Assembly: GCA_003140215.1 (NCBI GenBank) | Contig: PLJL01000001.1 | Span: 886,390 to 950,389 of the forward strand | From: Vulcanimicrobiota bacterium | Lineage (GTDB): Bacteria > Vulcanimicrobiota > Vulcanimicrobiia > Vulcanimicrobiales > Vulcanimicrobiaceae | Direction: 5' to 3' | DNA length: 64,000 nt | Shown here: piece after piece, positions 43,153 through 53,137 of the stretch | Position numbering within the stretch: position 1 is the first letter of the stretch | How the letters are laid out: every line of letters begins with the position of its first letter | The notes under the pieces: model-generated | The model's database searches: none | Seen by the model: only the letters and a program-made list of their open reading frames with translations | What the model was told of the DNA's origin: nothing | Made by a program: the position numbers and the translations under genes

Positions 43153-44709
43153 ATGGCTACCGAACTCACCAAAGACCGGGACGTCAGCGAACACGGGTCC
43201 CGCCTGATCCTCATCACCTTGGGGATCATCGCGGCGACGCTGATGCAGACGCTCGACTCCACGATCGTCAACGTCGCGTTGCCGACGATTCAGGGCAACC
43301 TCGGCGCCACCCAACAGGAAGGCGCCTGGGTCGTAACGGGCTACATCATCTCGGCGGTGATCGTGATCCCGATGACGCCGTGGCTGCAAGCGCGCTTCGG
43401 GCGGCGCCAATACTACTCGGTCGCGATCATCGGCTTCACCATCGCCTCGATCCTGTGCGGGATCGCCTCGTCGATCCAGCAGCTCGTCCTGTACCGCATC
43501 ATCCAAGGGCTGTTCGGCGGCGGGCTCATCGCTACCGGACAGGCTTCCCTGCGCGACACCTTTCCGCGCCATCTGCTGGGCGCGTCGCAGGCGGTGTTCG
43601 CGCTGGGCGCGATCGTCGGCCCATCGGTCGGTCCGACCGTCGGCGGCTGGCTCACCGACAACTACTCGTGGAACTGGGTGTTCTTCATCAACCTCGTGCC
43701 CGGGATCTTCGCCGCGGTCGTCATGCTGACGATGATGCGCAATCCGTCCGATCCCAAGCCCATCCCGATCGACGGGATCGGTCTGGCGCTGCTGGCGATG
43801 GGCTTGGGCTCGCTGCAGTACATCCTCGACGAAGGCCAGCGCAACGACTGGTTTACCGACCCGCTGATCACCGCGCTCGCAGTCACCAGCGCCGTCGCCA
43901 TCGGCGTGTTCATCTGGTGGGAGCTCTACGGAACCACACGGCCGCTGGTCGACCTGCGCGCCTTCAAGTACCGCGCCATCGCCGCAGGCAGCACGTTGGG
44001 TTTCGCGATCGGATCGGTGCTGTTCGGGGCAACCGTCATCCTGCCGCAATACGTACAGGGCGTCCTCGGCTTCACCGCGACGCTCTCGGGCGAGCTGATC
44101 TTCGTGCGTGCGGCATTCATCGCGCTGATCACACCGTTCATCGCGCGGGTAGCGAGCAGCGGCCGGATCGACACGCGCATCCTGCTCGTCTCCGGCTTCA
44201 CGCTCATCGGGGCGAGTCAGATTTGGCTCGGCAACATCACGACCTCGCAGAACGACTTCAACTCGCTGCTCGGGCCGGCGATCATGGCCGGCGTCGGGCT
44301 CGGGCTGCTGTTCGTCCCGCTCTCCATCGCGGTTATGGGCGCGGTCCCGCAAGAGGTCGTCCCCAAGGCAGCCGCGTTTCAGTCGCTGTCGTTACAGCTC
44401 GGCGGCTCGTTCTCGACCGCCATCCTGGTCACGCTGCTGGCGCAACGCAGCGCCTTTCACCAAGCCATCCTGGCCCAGGACGCGACCCCGGCGAACCCGG
44501 CGCTGCAGCTGCTCGAGCAGCAGATGCACAACGCTCCCGCCGCGATCGCGAACGTCTACGCCTTGATCATGCAGCAATCGACCGTCATGGCCTATGCCGA
44601 CGCGCAGTGGGCGCTCGGCGCGCTCACCTTCTTGCTGCTGCCGCTCGTCTTCGTGCTGCCCAAGCGGCGTACGGGAGCGGCCGCGCCGGCTCACATCCCC
44701 GTCGAGTAG
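43153..44709 (+). CDS. DHA2-family (EmrB/QacA-like) MFS exporter
   Basis: A 518-residue transporter with about 14 helices. LMQTLDSTIVNVALPTIQGNL at the N-terminus and the antiporter motif C VFALGAIVGPSVGPTVGGWL (near residue 145) are typical of drug:proton antiporters of the EmrB type. No EmrA or TolC partner is next to it. ATG 43153 directly precedes the charged N-terminal tail. Substrate unknown. Confidence 0.87.
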   Translation: MATELTKDRDVSEHGSRLILITLGIIAATLMQTLDSTIVNVALPTIQGNLGATQQEGAWVVTGYIISAVIVIPMTPWLQARFGRRQYYSVAIIGFTIASILCGIASSIQQLVLYRIIQGLFGGGLIATGQASLRDTFPRHLLGASQAVFALGAIVGPSVGPTVGGWLTDNYSWNWVFFINLVPGIFAAVVMLTMMRNPSDPKPIPIDGIGLALLAMGLGSLQYILDEGQRNDWFTDPLITALAVTSAVAIGVFIWWELYGTTRPLVDLRAFKYRAIAAGSTLGFAIGSVLFGATVILPQYVQGVLGFTATLSGELIFVRAAFIALITPFIARVASSGRIDTRILLVSGFTLIGASQIWLGNITTSQNDFNSLLGPAIMAGVGLGLLFVPLSIAVMGAVPQEVVPKAAAFQSLSLQLGGSFSTAILVTLLAQRSAFHQAILAQDATPANPALQLLEQQMHNAPAAIANVYALIMQQSTVMAYADAQWALGALTFLLLPLVFVLPKRRTGAAAPAHIPVE

Positions 44710-44712
44710 AAG

Positions 44713-44973
44713 CTAGGCGGTCGCCTTCGTGCCGAACTTCTTTTCGAGGTACGGGATCATGTCGTCGTCGTCGTCGAGGATGACGTCGCCGTCCACCAGG
44801 ACCGGGATCGAGGTCTGGTTCGAGACCCGCTTCACCTCATCGCGCTCGGCGTGCGAGTGCGGGACGTTCACGATCTTGTAATCGAGCAGCAAGTCGGTCA
44901 GCTTCTTGCGCACACGTGCGCAGTACGGACACCACTCGGCTTGATAGAGCACCATGTCGGTTTGTCGACCCAT
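44713..44973 (-). CDS. Glutaredoxin-like protein
   Basis: An 86-residue thioredoxin-fold protein with CPYC (LYQAEWCPYCARVRKKL) and SIPVLVDGDVILDDDDDM, where the cis-proline region is TSIPV. ATG 44973 gives a six-residue lead; ATG 44955 would begin directly at VLYQAEW and is equally possible. It converges on the MFS exporter gene and is divergent from the TonB-like gene. Confidence 0.82.
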   Translation of the reverse strand: MGRQTDMVLYQAEWCPYCARVRKKLTDLLLDYKIVNVPHSHAERDEVKRVSNQTSIPVLVDGDVILDDDDDMIPYLEKKFGTKATA

Positions 44974-45045
44974 CCTACACCAGGACAATCTCGTGCGGAA
45001 AAGGTTGCGCGCGCACCGGCGTCGGAGTCCCCGCATCTCACAGCG

Positions 45046-45777
45046 ATGGCGACTGCCGCACCAACCTCACGGCGAGATCGTATCGCGGTCGCCGGCTCGA
45101 TCGCGCTCCACCTGTGCGCCCTGGCGGTGTTCGCGACCGTGCCCCAGGCCGAGCTCCCGGCCGCAGATCCCGACGAGCGCGCGCTGCTCGCGAGCATCAT
45201 CCGCATCGAGCACCGGCCCCCGCCGGCCGTAGTGCAACAGCGCCGAGCGCTTGCCGTTACCGCCGTCGCCCCGCCGCAGGCGCTCCCCGTCATTCACTCC
45301 GCGGTCACCGTCGAGCACGCGGCGCGCCGGCTCGTCGTCGCGAGCGAACAGCGCGCGCCGTCGGTGCCCGAGCAGGTCGCGCGCTTGCGCGTGCAACGGA
45401 TCGCGCCCGCGCGCTCCGATGTCGAGGCCCGCGCCAGCGCGCCTCCGGCCGCCCCGGCCGCTACGGCAGCTCCGGCCGCGTCCCCAGCGCCGAGTCCGGT
45501 CGCCGCGCAACGTGAGGACGGCATCGGCAACTTCGGCGAGACCTATCCGGCGGCGCTCGAACCGTCCGCGCGCGGCGCGCTGTTGGCCGGGATCAGCGGA
45601 GTGATCGTGCGCATCACCGTCGACGAGAACGGCCATGCGATATCGATCGAGTTCGTCCGCCCGCCGGCCGACGCCACCTTGCGCGAAGCGCTGCGCTCGC
45701 GGCTGCTCGCCGCCCGCTTCGTCCCGGCGAATTGCAACGGCCTACGCTGCGAAGGCACGCTAGAACTGCGAAACTAG
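45046..45777 (+). CDS. TonB-family protein
   Basis: A 243-residue protein with an N-terminal helix (IAVAGSIALHLCALAVFATV), an Ala/Pro/Arg-rich periplasmic linker and a TonB-type C-terminal domain: GVIVRITVDENGHAISIEFV, then LREALRSRLLAARFVPANC and a final strand. Such domains contact TonB-dependent outer-membrane receptors. No exbB/exbD is in the window, so the energy source lies elsewhere or the role differs. The two cysteines at the end (NCNGLRC) are unusual. Confidence 0.75.
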   Translation: MATAAPTSRRDRIAVAGSIALHLCALAVFATVPQAELPAADPDERALLASIIRIEHRPPPAVVQQRRALAVTAVAPPQALPVIHSAVTVEHAARRLVVASEQRAPSVPEQVARLRVQRIAPARSDVEARASAPPAAPAATAAPAASPAPSPVAAQREDGIGNFGETYPAALEPSARGALLAGISGVIVRITVDENGHAISIEFVRPPADATLREALRSRLLAARFVPANCNGLRCEGTLELRN

Positions 45778-45788
45778 CGCAGCAGTTC
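45763..45788. terminator. Bulged hairpin at convergent gene ends
   Basis: GAACTGCG (45763-45770) pairs with CGC plus AGTTC (45778-45780, 45784-45788) around a bulge, overlapping the TonB-like stop and just before the convergent dehydrogenase end. It is a weak terminator candidate. Confidence 0.25.
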
Positions 45789-45791
45789 GCA

Positions 45792-46889
45792 TCAGGTCTT
45801 TTCGAAGTCGAAGGGGAGGTCTAGGTCGGCGGCGAGCTTTTGCAGGCCGTCCCACACTTTCACGTGGACGGGGACGCCGTGCTCGCGATTGTAGAGCGTT
45901 TTTTCGTGCTCGATCTCGCCGGCGACGTAGATGCGATCGTGTCCCGGCGCCTTGGCCGAGTCCTTGAACGCGCGCAGTTCGGTGTCCATGTCGGCCTTGA
46001 ACTGTGCGGGATCGCGAAAGCCGTCGATCTTGAACGCCGCGAAAAAATGCGAGATCCGGCCCGGCAGCGGGCCGTCGCTGGGCGCGGGAAGGTCGTTGCC
46101 GAACGCGCCGCCCGAGAGCACGCCGCACAGGATGTCGACGAGCAGGCCGAGCCCGTAGCCTTTGTGGCCGCCGTTGTCGACGCCGTAGCCGCCCAGCGGC
46201 AGCAGCGCGCCTTTGAGCGCGACGTTCGGATCGAGCGTCTCGTGCCCGTTCGCATCGATCGCCCAGCCCGGGTTGAGCTGCTTGCCCTTGCGGTTGTAGA
46301 CTTCGAGCTTGCCTTTGGGAACCGTCGTCGTCGCGAAGTCGAGCACGAACGCCGGCTCCTTTTGAGCCGGGATCGCGAACGCCAGCGGGTTGGTGCCCAG
46401 CAAGACGTCCTTGCCGAACGTCGGCGCGCCGTAGCGCACGCTATTCGTCGAGGCGATGCCGATCATGTCGCGGTCGAGCGCTAGCATCGCGTAGTAACCG
46501 GCGATCCCGAAGTGGTTCGAGTTGCGCACAGCGCCGAATGCGGCGCCGCTCTGCTCGGCCTTGTCGAGGATGCGCTCCATCGTGCGCTTGGCGGCGGGGT
46601 GTCCGAGGCCGTTTCCCGCGTCGACCAGCAGCGACGTCGGCGTCTCGCGCGCGGTCTGCACGTTGGGCTTCGCTTCGATCTGGCCGGCGCGAATGCGGCT
46701 CACGTAGTAGGATTCGAGCCGGGCGACGCCATGCGACTCGACCCCGCGCAGGTCGGCCGCGACGAGGACGTCGGCGACGATCGCGGCGTCTTCGGGGGGG
46801 ACACCGACTTTCGTCAGGGCGGCTGCAACGAATTCTTTGAGCCCGCCCTCGGTGGCAAGGCGGTACTCGGACGTCATGACGTCGGCCAT
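45792..46889 (-). CDS. Malate/L-lactate (Ldh_2 family) dehydrogenase
   Basis: A 365-residue NAD(P)-dependent 2-hydroxyacid dehydrogenase of the Ldh_2/malate-sulpholactate family. Conserved stretches are DLRGVESHGVARLESYYVSR (with the catalytic His), AFGAVRNSNHFGIAGYYA, LGTNPLAFAIPAQ and GGHKGYGLGLLVDILCGVLSG. The substrate (malate, lactate, sulpholactate or ureidoglycolate) cannot be told from sequence. ATG 46889; MTSEYR five codons in is also possible. It is divergent from glcD. Confidence 0.87.
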   Translation of the reverse strand: MADVMTSEYRLATEGGLKEFVAAALTKVGVPPEDAAIVADVLVAADLRGVESHGVARLESYYVSRIRAGQIEAKPNVQTARETPTSLLVDAGNGLGHPAAKRTMERILDKAEQSGAAFGAVRNSNHFGIAGYYAMLALDRDMIGIASTNSVRYGAPTFGKDVLLGTNPLAFAIPAQKEPAFVLDFATTTVPKGKLEVYNRKGKQLNPGWAIDANGHETLDPNVALKGALLPLGGYGVDNGGHKGYGLGLLVDILCGVLSGGAFGNDLPAPSDGPLPGRISHFFAAFKIDGFRDPAQFKADMDTELRAFKDSAKAPGHDRIYVAGEIEHEKTLYNREHGVPVHVKVWDGLQKLAADLDLPFDFEKT

Positions 46890-46930
46890 GCCGGTAGTGT
46901 ACCCCGGCGGGCGCGCCGAACCTACGACCG

Positions 46931-48358
46931 ATGACCCAACGAGCGCCGTCCGGGCTCGACGTGACGCTCCTCGACGAGTTGCGGTCGGCGGTGCCTGGCG
47001 GAGTCCTGACCGCCGCCGAGGACCTCATCGCGTACGGCTTCGACGGCACGTTCTACGAGCGTACCCCGCCGGTGGTCGTACTGCCGGCGAGCACCGCCGA
47101 GGTCAGCGCCGTGCACCGCATCGCGACCGCCCACCGCATCGCGCTCACGCCGCGCGCGATGGGCAGCGGGCTGTCGGGCGGGGCGGTGCCGCTGGACGGC
47201 AGCATCGTGCTGGGCGTTGCGCGGATGGACCGCATCCTCGAGATCGACGAGGTCGACCGCGTCGCGGTCGTACAGGCCGGCGTGATCAACGCGCGCCTGC
47301 AGGCCGAAGTCGAGGCGCGGGGGCTGTTCTATCCGCCCGATCCCTCGAGCCTCAGGCAGAGCGCGATCGGCGGTAACGTCGCCGAGAACGCCGGCGGCGC
47401 GCGTTGCCTCAAGTACGGCGTGACCGGCGACTACGTGCTGGCGCTCGAGGTGGTGCTCCCCGACGGCACGGTGATCCGCACCGGCGGCCGCACGGTGAAG
47501 AACGTGACGGGTTACGACTTGCGGCGCTTGTTCACCGGCGCCGAGGGGACGTTGGGAACGATCACCGAGATCACGCTGCGGCTGTTGTGGAAACCCAAGT
47601 ACGCGCGCGCCGCGCTGGCCGTGTTCGCGCGCATCGACGACGCCGCCGAGGCGGTCAACGCGGTGATGGCGAGCGGCGTGCTACCGACGGCGATCGAGCT
47701 GGTCGACAACCTGACGCTGCGCTGCATCGAAGCGAACGCGCCGCTGGGCTTGCCGCTCGCCGCCGACGCGATCCTCATCTTCGGCGTCGACGGCAACTAC
47801 GAGGACGTGCTGAACGACGAGCTGGCGACGATCGAACGCATCACGCGCGCGCACGGCGCAGGCGAGGTGCGCGTCGCGGACAGCGAGGCCGAGACGGAAC
47901 GGCTCTGGAACGCGCGGCGCTCCATCTCCCCCGCGCTGGCGCGCCGGCGGCCCAACAAGCTGGGCGAAGACGTCTGCATCCCGCCGCGCGCGATCCCGGC
48001 GCTGATCCGGCGCGTCCGCGAGATCGCGGCGAAGCACGCGCTGGAGATCCCGCTGTTCGGCCACATCGGGGACGGCAATCTCCACCCCAACATCCTGTGC
48101 GACAAGACCGACAAGGAAGAGATGGCGCGCGTCGCCATCGCGGCACGCGAGATCTTCGAGGCGACGGTAGAACTGGGTGGGACGCTGTCGGGCGAGCACG
48201 GGATCGGGCTGCTCAAGAAGCAGTTCATGGAGCTCGACGTCGGCGCCGAGGCGCTCGCCGTCATGCGCGCGATCAAAGCTGCCATCGACCCGCTTAGCAT
48301 CATGAACCCCGGCAAGATCTTCCCCGACCCCGGCGGCATCGACGCGTTCCGGCTTTGA
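46931..48358 (+). CDS. glcD: FAD-linked 2-hydroxyacid oxidase/dehydrogenase (GlcD-type)
   Basis: A 475-residue FAD_binding_4 oxidoreductase. The PP-loop region is PRAMGSGLSGGAVPLDG, followed by PPDPSSLRQSAIGGNVAENA, and the C-terminal domain has GHIGDGNLHPNILCD and SGEHGIGLLKKQFM, the substrate/metal-binding part. It oxidises glycolate or D-lactate. GlcE/GlcF subunits are not adjacent, so it may work alone. Next to the Ldh_2 gene, suggesting shared hydroxyacid use. Confidence 0.88.
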   Translation: MTQRAPSGLDVTLLDELRSAVPGGVLTAAEDLIAYGFDGTFYERTPPVVVLPASTAEVSAVHRIATAHRIALTPRAMGSGLSGGAVPLDGSIVLGVARMDRILEIDEVDRVAVVQAGVINARLQAEVEARGLFYPPDPSSLRQSAIGGNVAENAGGARCLKYGVTGDYVLALEVVLPDGTVIRTGGRTVKNVTGYDLRRLFTGAEGTLGTITEITLRLLWKPKYARAALAVFARIDDAAEAVNAVMASGVLPTAIELVDNLTLRCIEANAPLGLPLAADAILIFGVDGNYEDVLNDELATIERITRAHGAGEVRVADSEAETERLWNARRSISPALARRRPNKLGEDVCIPPRAIPALIRRVREIAAKHALEIPLFGHIGDGNLHPNILCDKTDKEEMARVAIAAREIFEATVELGGTLSGEHGIGLLKKQFMELDVGAEALAVMRAIKAAIDPLSIMNPGKIFPDPGGIDAFRL

Positions 48359-48371
48359 CCGAGCGCAGCGG

Positions 48372-48800
48372 CTACTGCGTCGTGAACGAACCCAGGGTGT
48401 ACGAGCGGTAGACGTCGCAGCCCAGCGGCCCCGTGCCGGCGGAGACCAGCACCAGCGCCTGGGGGAAGTACGTCGTGTGCGCGGCGAGCGTCGGCAGCGT
48501 GGCGGACAGCGTCGACGGCCCCGCCGCGACAAAGACGCCGCCCGACGAGGGTCCGCTTCCCATCGGCGGGTTGAGCAGCACCGTGGCACCGAGCAGCGAC
48601 GGAATCGACGGCACGGTGATGCTGCCGATCGTGGCCGAAACGCCCGTCGCGCCGTTGGGCGGCTGCACGGCCGGATCGTCGACGATGCCGCCCAGGAATG
48701 GTGGGCACGTGTGCGGCGGATCGCCGGGCACGGTTTGGCCTACGCCGGCGCACGCCGTCGCAACCATCAGCGCGAGTGCAATACCTACCAATCTGGGCAT
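48372..48800 (-). CDS. Secreted protein, possibly lipoprotein, unknown
   Basis: A 142-residue protein with a signal (PRLVGIALALMVATACAGVG). The Cys at about residue 17 sits in a weak lipobox (ATAC). The mature part is beta-rich with QPPNGATGVSATIGSITVPS and VYRSYTLGSFTT, like an Ig-type SbsA domain. No partner nearby; it converges on glcD and is divergent from glpK. Confidence 0.6.
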   Translation of the reverse strand: MPRLVGIALALMVATACAGVGQTVPGDPPHTCPPFLGGIVDDPAVQPPNGATGVSATIGSITVPSIPSLLGATVLLNPPMGSGPSSGGVFVAAGPSTLSATLPTLAAHTTYFPQALVLVSAGTGPLGCDVYRSYTLGSFTTQ

Positions 48801-48873
48801 CGCACGAAATCATCGCACGAAGCGGGCTGATTTGCCTAGAGGGGAGCGCGCGCCGCCGCGGTAGCGGGGCTGC

Positions 48874-50367
48874 ATGGCGGTGATTCTCGCCCTGGACCAA
48901 GGAACCACGAGCTCGCGGGCGGTCGTGTTCGACGCGCGGGGTCGCGCGCTCGGATTCGACCAGCGCGAGTTTCCGCAACACTTCCCGCAGCCGGGGTGGG
49001 TGGAGCATGATCCCGCGGAAATTTGGACGTCGCAGCTGGCCGTCGCGCGCGGCGCGCTGCGCAACGCGGGCCTCGCCGCGGCCGACGTCGCCGCGATCGG
49101 CATCACCAACCAGCGCGAGACGACGATCCTGTGGGAGCGTGCGACCGGGAAGCCGGTCGCGAACGCGATCGTCTGGCAGGACCGTCGCACGGCGGAACGG
49201 TGCGACGAGCTACGCGCCCAGGGCGTCGGCGAGTTGGTCACCGCGCAGACGGGACTGCTGCTCGATCCGTACTTTTCCGCCACCAAGATCGGGTGGCTGC
49301 TCGACGCTGTCGATGGGCTGCGCGCGCGGGCCGAGGCCGGCGAGATCGCCTTCGGCACCGTCGACTCGTGGCTGATCTGGAACCTAACCGGCGGCGGACG
49401 CCACGTAACCGACGCGACCAATGCGTCGCGCACGATGCTCTTCGACATCCACCGGCTGGCGTGGAGCTACGAGCTGCTCGGCGCGTTCGGCATCCCGCGC
49501 GCGATCTTGCCCGAGGTGCTGCCGTGCACGGCCGATTTCGGGACGACGACGGTCGAGCAGCTCGGCGGCGCGATCCGCATCGCCGGCGTCGCCGGCGATC
49601 AGCAGGCGGCGCTGGTGGGACAAGCCGGCTTCACCGCGGGGCTGGCGAAGAACACCTACGGGACCGGATCGTTCGTCGTGCTCAATACCGGCGAGCGCAT
49701 CGTGCGCAGCGAGCACGGATTGCTCGCCACGATCGCCTTCGCGTTCGAGCCCGGTCGCGCGACCTACGCGCTGGAAGGCTCGGTATTCGTGACCGGCGCG
49801 GCGGTGCAGTGGCTGCGCGACGGGCTGGGGATTATCGAGCGCTCGTCCGACGTCGAGCGGCTAGCGCGCGAGGTGAGTGACAGCGGCGACTGCTTCTTCG
49901 TCCCGGCGTTCGCCGGGCTGGGCGCACCGTACTGGGATCCGTACGCGCGCGGGGCCATCGTCGGGATAACCCGCGGGACGACTCGAGCGCACGTCGCGCG
50001 CGCCGCGCTCGACGCGATGGCGTACCAGACCGCCGACGTGGTCGCGGCGATGGAACGCGACGCCGGAGTCACGCTGAGCGAGCTTCGCGTCGACGGCGGC
50101 GCGTCGGCGAACGATCTCACGATGCAGTTTCAGGCCGATCTTCTGGGTGTCCCAGTCTCGCGGCCGGCGGTGGTCGAGACGACTGCACTCGGCGCCGCGT
50201 ACCTCGCCGGCCTTCAGGTCGGCCTATGGCCGGATGTCGAGACAGTGGGACGTCAGTGGCGTGAAGCGGCGCGCTTCATGCCGTCGATGGATGCGCCGCG
50301 GCGCGCGGAACTGCTCGGGCGGTGGCGGCGAGCGGTCGAGCGCAGCCGCGGCTGGGCGCGGGATTGA
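48874..50367 (+). CDS. glpK: Glycerol kinase
   Basis: A 497-residue FGGY kinase. The N-terminal [68 protein letters not shown] and [11 protein letters not shown] are those of GlpK. It phosphorylates glycerol to glycerol-3-phosphate, which the coupled GlpD oxidises. The stop lies in a TTGA overlap with glpD. No glpF is present in the window. Confidence 0.95.
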   Translation: MAVILALDQGTTSSRAVVFDARGRALGFDQREFPQHFPQPGWVEHDPAEIWTSQLAVARGALRNAGLAAADVAAIGITNQRETTILWERATGKPVANAIVWQDRRTAERCDELRAQGVGELVTAQTGLLLDPYFSATKIGWLLDAVDGLRARAEAGEIAFGTVDSWLIWNLTGGGRHVTDATNASRTMLFDIHRLAWSYELLGAFGIPRAILPEVLPCTADFGTTTVEQLGGAIRIAGVAGDQQAALVGQAGFTAGLAKNTYGTGSFVVLNTGERIVRSEHGLLATIAFAFEPGRATYALEGSVFVTGAAVQWLRDGLGIIERSSDVERLAREVSDSGDCFFVPAFAGLGAPYWDPYARGAIVGITRGTTRAHVARAALDAMAYQTADVVAAMERDAGVTLSELRVDGGASANDLTMQFQADLLGVPVSRPAVVETTALGAAYLAGLQVGLWPDVETVGRQWREAARFMPSMDAPRRAELLGRWRRAVERSRGWARD

Positions 50368-51890
50368 ACCGTCCCGACGCGCTGAAACGGCTGGCCGACG
50401 AGCAGTTCGACGTGCTGGTCATCGGCGGCGGCGCGACGGGACTCGGCGCCGCCGTAGATGCGGCGTCGCGCGGCTATCGCACCGCGCTCGTCGAGGCGGA
50501 CGACTTCGCCGCCGGGACGTCGAGCCGTTCGACGAAGTTGATTCACGGCGGCGTGCGCTATCTCCAACGCGGCGACATCGGCCTGGTGCGCGAGTCGCTC
50601 CGCGAGCGCGCAGCGCTGTGCCGCAACGCGCCGCACCTCGTCGAGGACCGAGAGTTCGTAGTTCCCGCGTATCACAACTTCGAGATTCCGTATTACGCGG
50701 CGGGGCTGCTGGCGTACGACCTGTTGGCCGGACGATCCGGCTTCCCGCGGAGCCGGATCGTTTCGTCTGCTCGGGCGCGTACGCTGATCCCCGGGCTCCT
50801 GCCGGATCGCCTGCGCGGCGCGGTCGTCTATCACGACGGTCAGTTCGATGACGCCCGGCTCGCGATCGCGCTCGCGCGCACCGCCGACGAGCATGGCGCC
50901 ACGGTCGCGAACTACGTTCGCGCGACGGGGTTCGTCTACGACCCGCACCGCCGCGTCATCGGCGCGACCATCGTCGACTGTGAGTCGGGCGTGGAGATCG
51001 TCGTGCGCGCGCGTGCGGTGATAAACGCGACGGGAGTCTTCGTCGACGCGGTCCGCACGCTCGACGAGCCGTCGGCCCGGCAACTGCTCGCCCTCAGCCG
51101 CGGCTCTCACGTCGTGGTGCCGGCCACGACGCTCGGAAACCCCACCGCGGCGCTGCTCGTTCCCGAGACCTCCGACGGCCGCGTGCTCTTCGCGATCCCC
51201 TGGCTCCAGCACGTCCTCATCGGAACGACCGACGTCCCGGTCGCTGCGGCGGAGGTCGATCCCATGCCGAGCTCCGACGAGATCGCGTACATTCTTGCGA
51301 CCGTGAACCGCTATCTCGCCGCGCAGCTGACAACCCGCGACGTGCTCGCGACGTTCGCCGGGCTACGGCCGCTTGTCGCCCGCAAGCCGGCGGCGACCGC
51401 GAAGCTGTCGCGCGAGCACCTCGTCGACGTGTCGCCCTCGGGGCTGACCACCATTGCGGGCGGAAAATGGACGACTTACCGCAAGATGGCGGAAGACGCC
51501 GTCAATGCCGCGGCGCGTGCCGCGGGGCTAGCAGCGTCACCCTCGCAGACCGCGTCGCTGCCTCTGCACGGCGCCGCCTACGCGGCCGAGGCGCTGGCGC
51601 TGACCGCGAACGACGCGGCGCTGGGAGAGCAGCTCGATCCGCGCCTCCCCTACACCGGAGCGCACGTCGTGTACGCTGCGCGCACCGAGATGGCGCGAAC
51701 CGTCGAGGACGTGCTCGCACGCCGCACGCGCGCGCTGTTTCTGGACGTCGACGCCGCACGCGCGAGCGCGCCGCGCGTTGCCGCGCTGATTGCGGAAGAG
51801 CTCCACCGCGACGCCTCCTGGATAGCCGCCGAGATCGCCGCGTTCAACGACGTGGTTCGGCGCCGCACTTCCCCGCTCTCAGCTTTCTAA
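50364..51890 (+). CDS. glpD: Glycerol-3-phosphate dehydrogenase (FAD)
   Basis: A 508-residue flavoprotein. The FAD-binding fingerprint is [20 protein letters not shown], followed by the signature [14 protein letters not shown] (near residue 57) and [15 protein letters not shown]. It passes electrons from glycerol-3-phosphate to the quinone pool. TTG 50364 within TTGA is chosen over an upstream start at 50322, because it gives the 4-base coupling seen throughout this genome. Confidence 0.93.
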   Translation: MNRPDALKRLADEQFDVLVIGGGATGLGAAVDAASRGYRTALVEADDFAAGTSSRSTKLIHGGVRYLQRGDIGLVRESLRERAALCRNAPHLVEDREFVVPAYHNFEIPYYAAGLLAYDLLAGRSGFPRSRIVSSARARTLIPGLLPDRLRGAVVYHDGQFDDARLAIALARTADEHGATVANYVRATGFVYDPHRRVIGATIVDCESGVEIVVRARAVINATGVFVDAVRTLDEPSARQLLALSRGSHVVVPATTLGNPTAALLVPETSDGRVLFAIPWLQHVLIGTTDVPVAAAEVDPMPSSDEIAYILATVNRYLAAQLTTRDVLATFAGLRPLVARKPAATAKLSREHLVDVSPSGLTTIAGGKWTTYRKMAEDAVNAAARAAGLAASPSQTASLPLHGAAYAAEALALTANDAALGEQLDPRLPYTGAHVVYAARTEMARTVEDVLARRTRALFLDVDAARASAPRVAALIAEELHRDASWIAAEIAAFNDVVRRRTSPLSAF

Positions 51891-52038
51891 GCACGAACGT
51901 CGCCGAGCCAAAAGGCCTTCCGGTTGGGGCATTTCAAAACGCTCCCGATCAGCGAGCAGAAAGCACCCAGGAGCAAACGGCTGACCCAGCGTCGAATCGC
52001 GGCGGCATGGACGACGCAGGAAAAGTGGCGGCTGTCAG

Positions 52039-52497
52039 ATGCTGCTAGATGAAGTGTACGCTCGGGAAGCCCCGCGCGAGGAGGCCGTTAGATTTACGTT
52101 TGCTTTTGCTAGGATGGAATACGCACTGAAGAATGCCGGATTCTTTCTTGTTGATGAGCGGCATGCAGTCTCCGCCGACTGGGATCGGTTTGCGCTTAAG
52201 ACCAATGATCTGGAAGAGACTGCGACAGGCGAGCTTGCTAAAGCCGTGGCGTATCTCTATGAAAACCCGCCTATGGTGGAGCGAGAACGCAGGGGCCAAA
52301 TCGACTTCGAAGCGCCCGCCCGGCAAGGTCGTTCTAACGCAGAGCTTTGCCGAATGGTTCGGCGTGTGCGAAACAATCTTTTCCATGGTGGTAAAGTGCC
52401 GTACCACGACCGGGATGAACGCCTCGTGCGTTGCAGCCTTGAGGTGCTGCGCGCGCTGCTCGAACAGAATGAAATGGTGGCGGCGGAGTTCAGGTGA
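52039..52497 (+). CDS. HEPN-like protein (pEK499_p136-like)
   Basis: A 152-residue, helix-rich protein. RRVRNNLFHGGK near residue 110 contains the R-x4-H motif of HEPN ribonucleases, in the context seen in the pEK499_p136-like HEPN family. FARMEYALKNAGFFLVD near residue 25 is also typical. HEPN proteins often act as RNases in defence or toxin-antitoxin systems, but no NTase partner is directly attached. ATG/GTG start at 52039, following the glpD-end gap. Base use is clearly less GC-rich than before 51.9 kb, marking the island's left edge. Confidence 0.65.
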   Translation: MLLDEVYAREAPREEAVRFTFAFARMEYALKNAGFFLVDERHAVSADWDRFALKTNDLEETATGELAKAVAYLYENPPMVERERRGQIDFEAPARQGRSNAELCRMVRRVRNNLFHGGKVPYHDRDERLVRCSLEVLRALLEQNEMVAAEFR

Positions 52498-52609
52498 GTC
52501 GCGTTTCGCCCGTGCGTTGGCGGTCGAGTTCCGCGTCCTGCGCGGCGGCGGAAAAAGTCTTGTGTATCAAACGCCCTGTGTGCTGGTGGACGATTCTGCC
52601 TTTAGGTTC

Positions 52610-53137
52610 TTAGAAGTCGTACGGTCGGCCGATGCCGTATAGTGCTATCGGCTCCTGTTGCACCTCGCTCAGGTGGCCGTCTCCGCGGCGCAACCAGTTT
52701 CGCCCCGCCGCGTCCTGAAATGCAAGCTCGACTCCGAAACGCAGGCTCATCCCTCCGCCGCCACTTAGCAAGAATACAGTCTTGCTCCCTGGCGGCAGCA
52801 CCAAAACGTGGGTGCGATACTTTGTCGATGAATCGCCCAAAGCGGTATCCCTGAAAGCACCGGTCAACGAAATCAAGCTTGCGATAACATGGTAGAAGCA
52901 CTGTGCCGACGCGTTTCTCAATTCGACTTGTATCCGGAGGCCTTCAACTTCAACGTTGGAAATCCAGCCGGTAAGCAACTCCGCCTGCGCTCGTCGCTCA
53001 GCGCGCTCGGCCCGGCGGTCGGCGTTGCGGGCCGTATAGAGGGCGACAAGAACCGCTCCAAGCGTGGCAACGGCCGCAAGGCAAGTACCGATTGCCGTCA
53101 GCCACGTAGCCAAGTCGCCCGGTGACATATGAGCCAT
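52610..53137 (-). CDS. Single-pass membrane protein, unknown
   Basis: A 175-residue protein: an N-terminal helix (WLTAIGTCLAAVATLGAVLV), a short charged coiled-coil-like stretch (RNADRRAERAERRAQAELL) and a beta-rich domain (VEVEGLRIQVELRNASAQCF). Such small anchored proteins are common in accessory islands. Divergent from the recombinase fragment, with a nine-base overlap of the starts. No function assigned. Confidence 0.55.
   Translation of the reverse strand: MAHMSPGDLATWLTAIGTCLAAVATLGAVLVALYTARNADRRAERAERRAQAELLTGWISNVEVEGLRIQVELRNASAQCFYHVIASLISLTGAFRDTALGDSSTKYRTHVLVLPPGSKTVFLLSGGGGMSLRFGVELAFQDAAGRNWLRRGDGHLSEVQQEPIALYGIGRPYDF

Noticed and set aside
48372..48800. Firm lipoprotein call from VATAC
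   Set aside because: The -3 residue is not the usual Leu/Val/Ile, so only a possible lipobox is stated.
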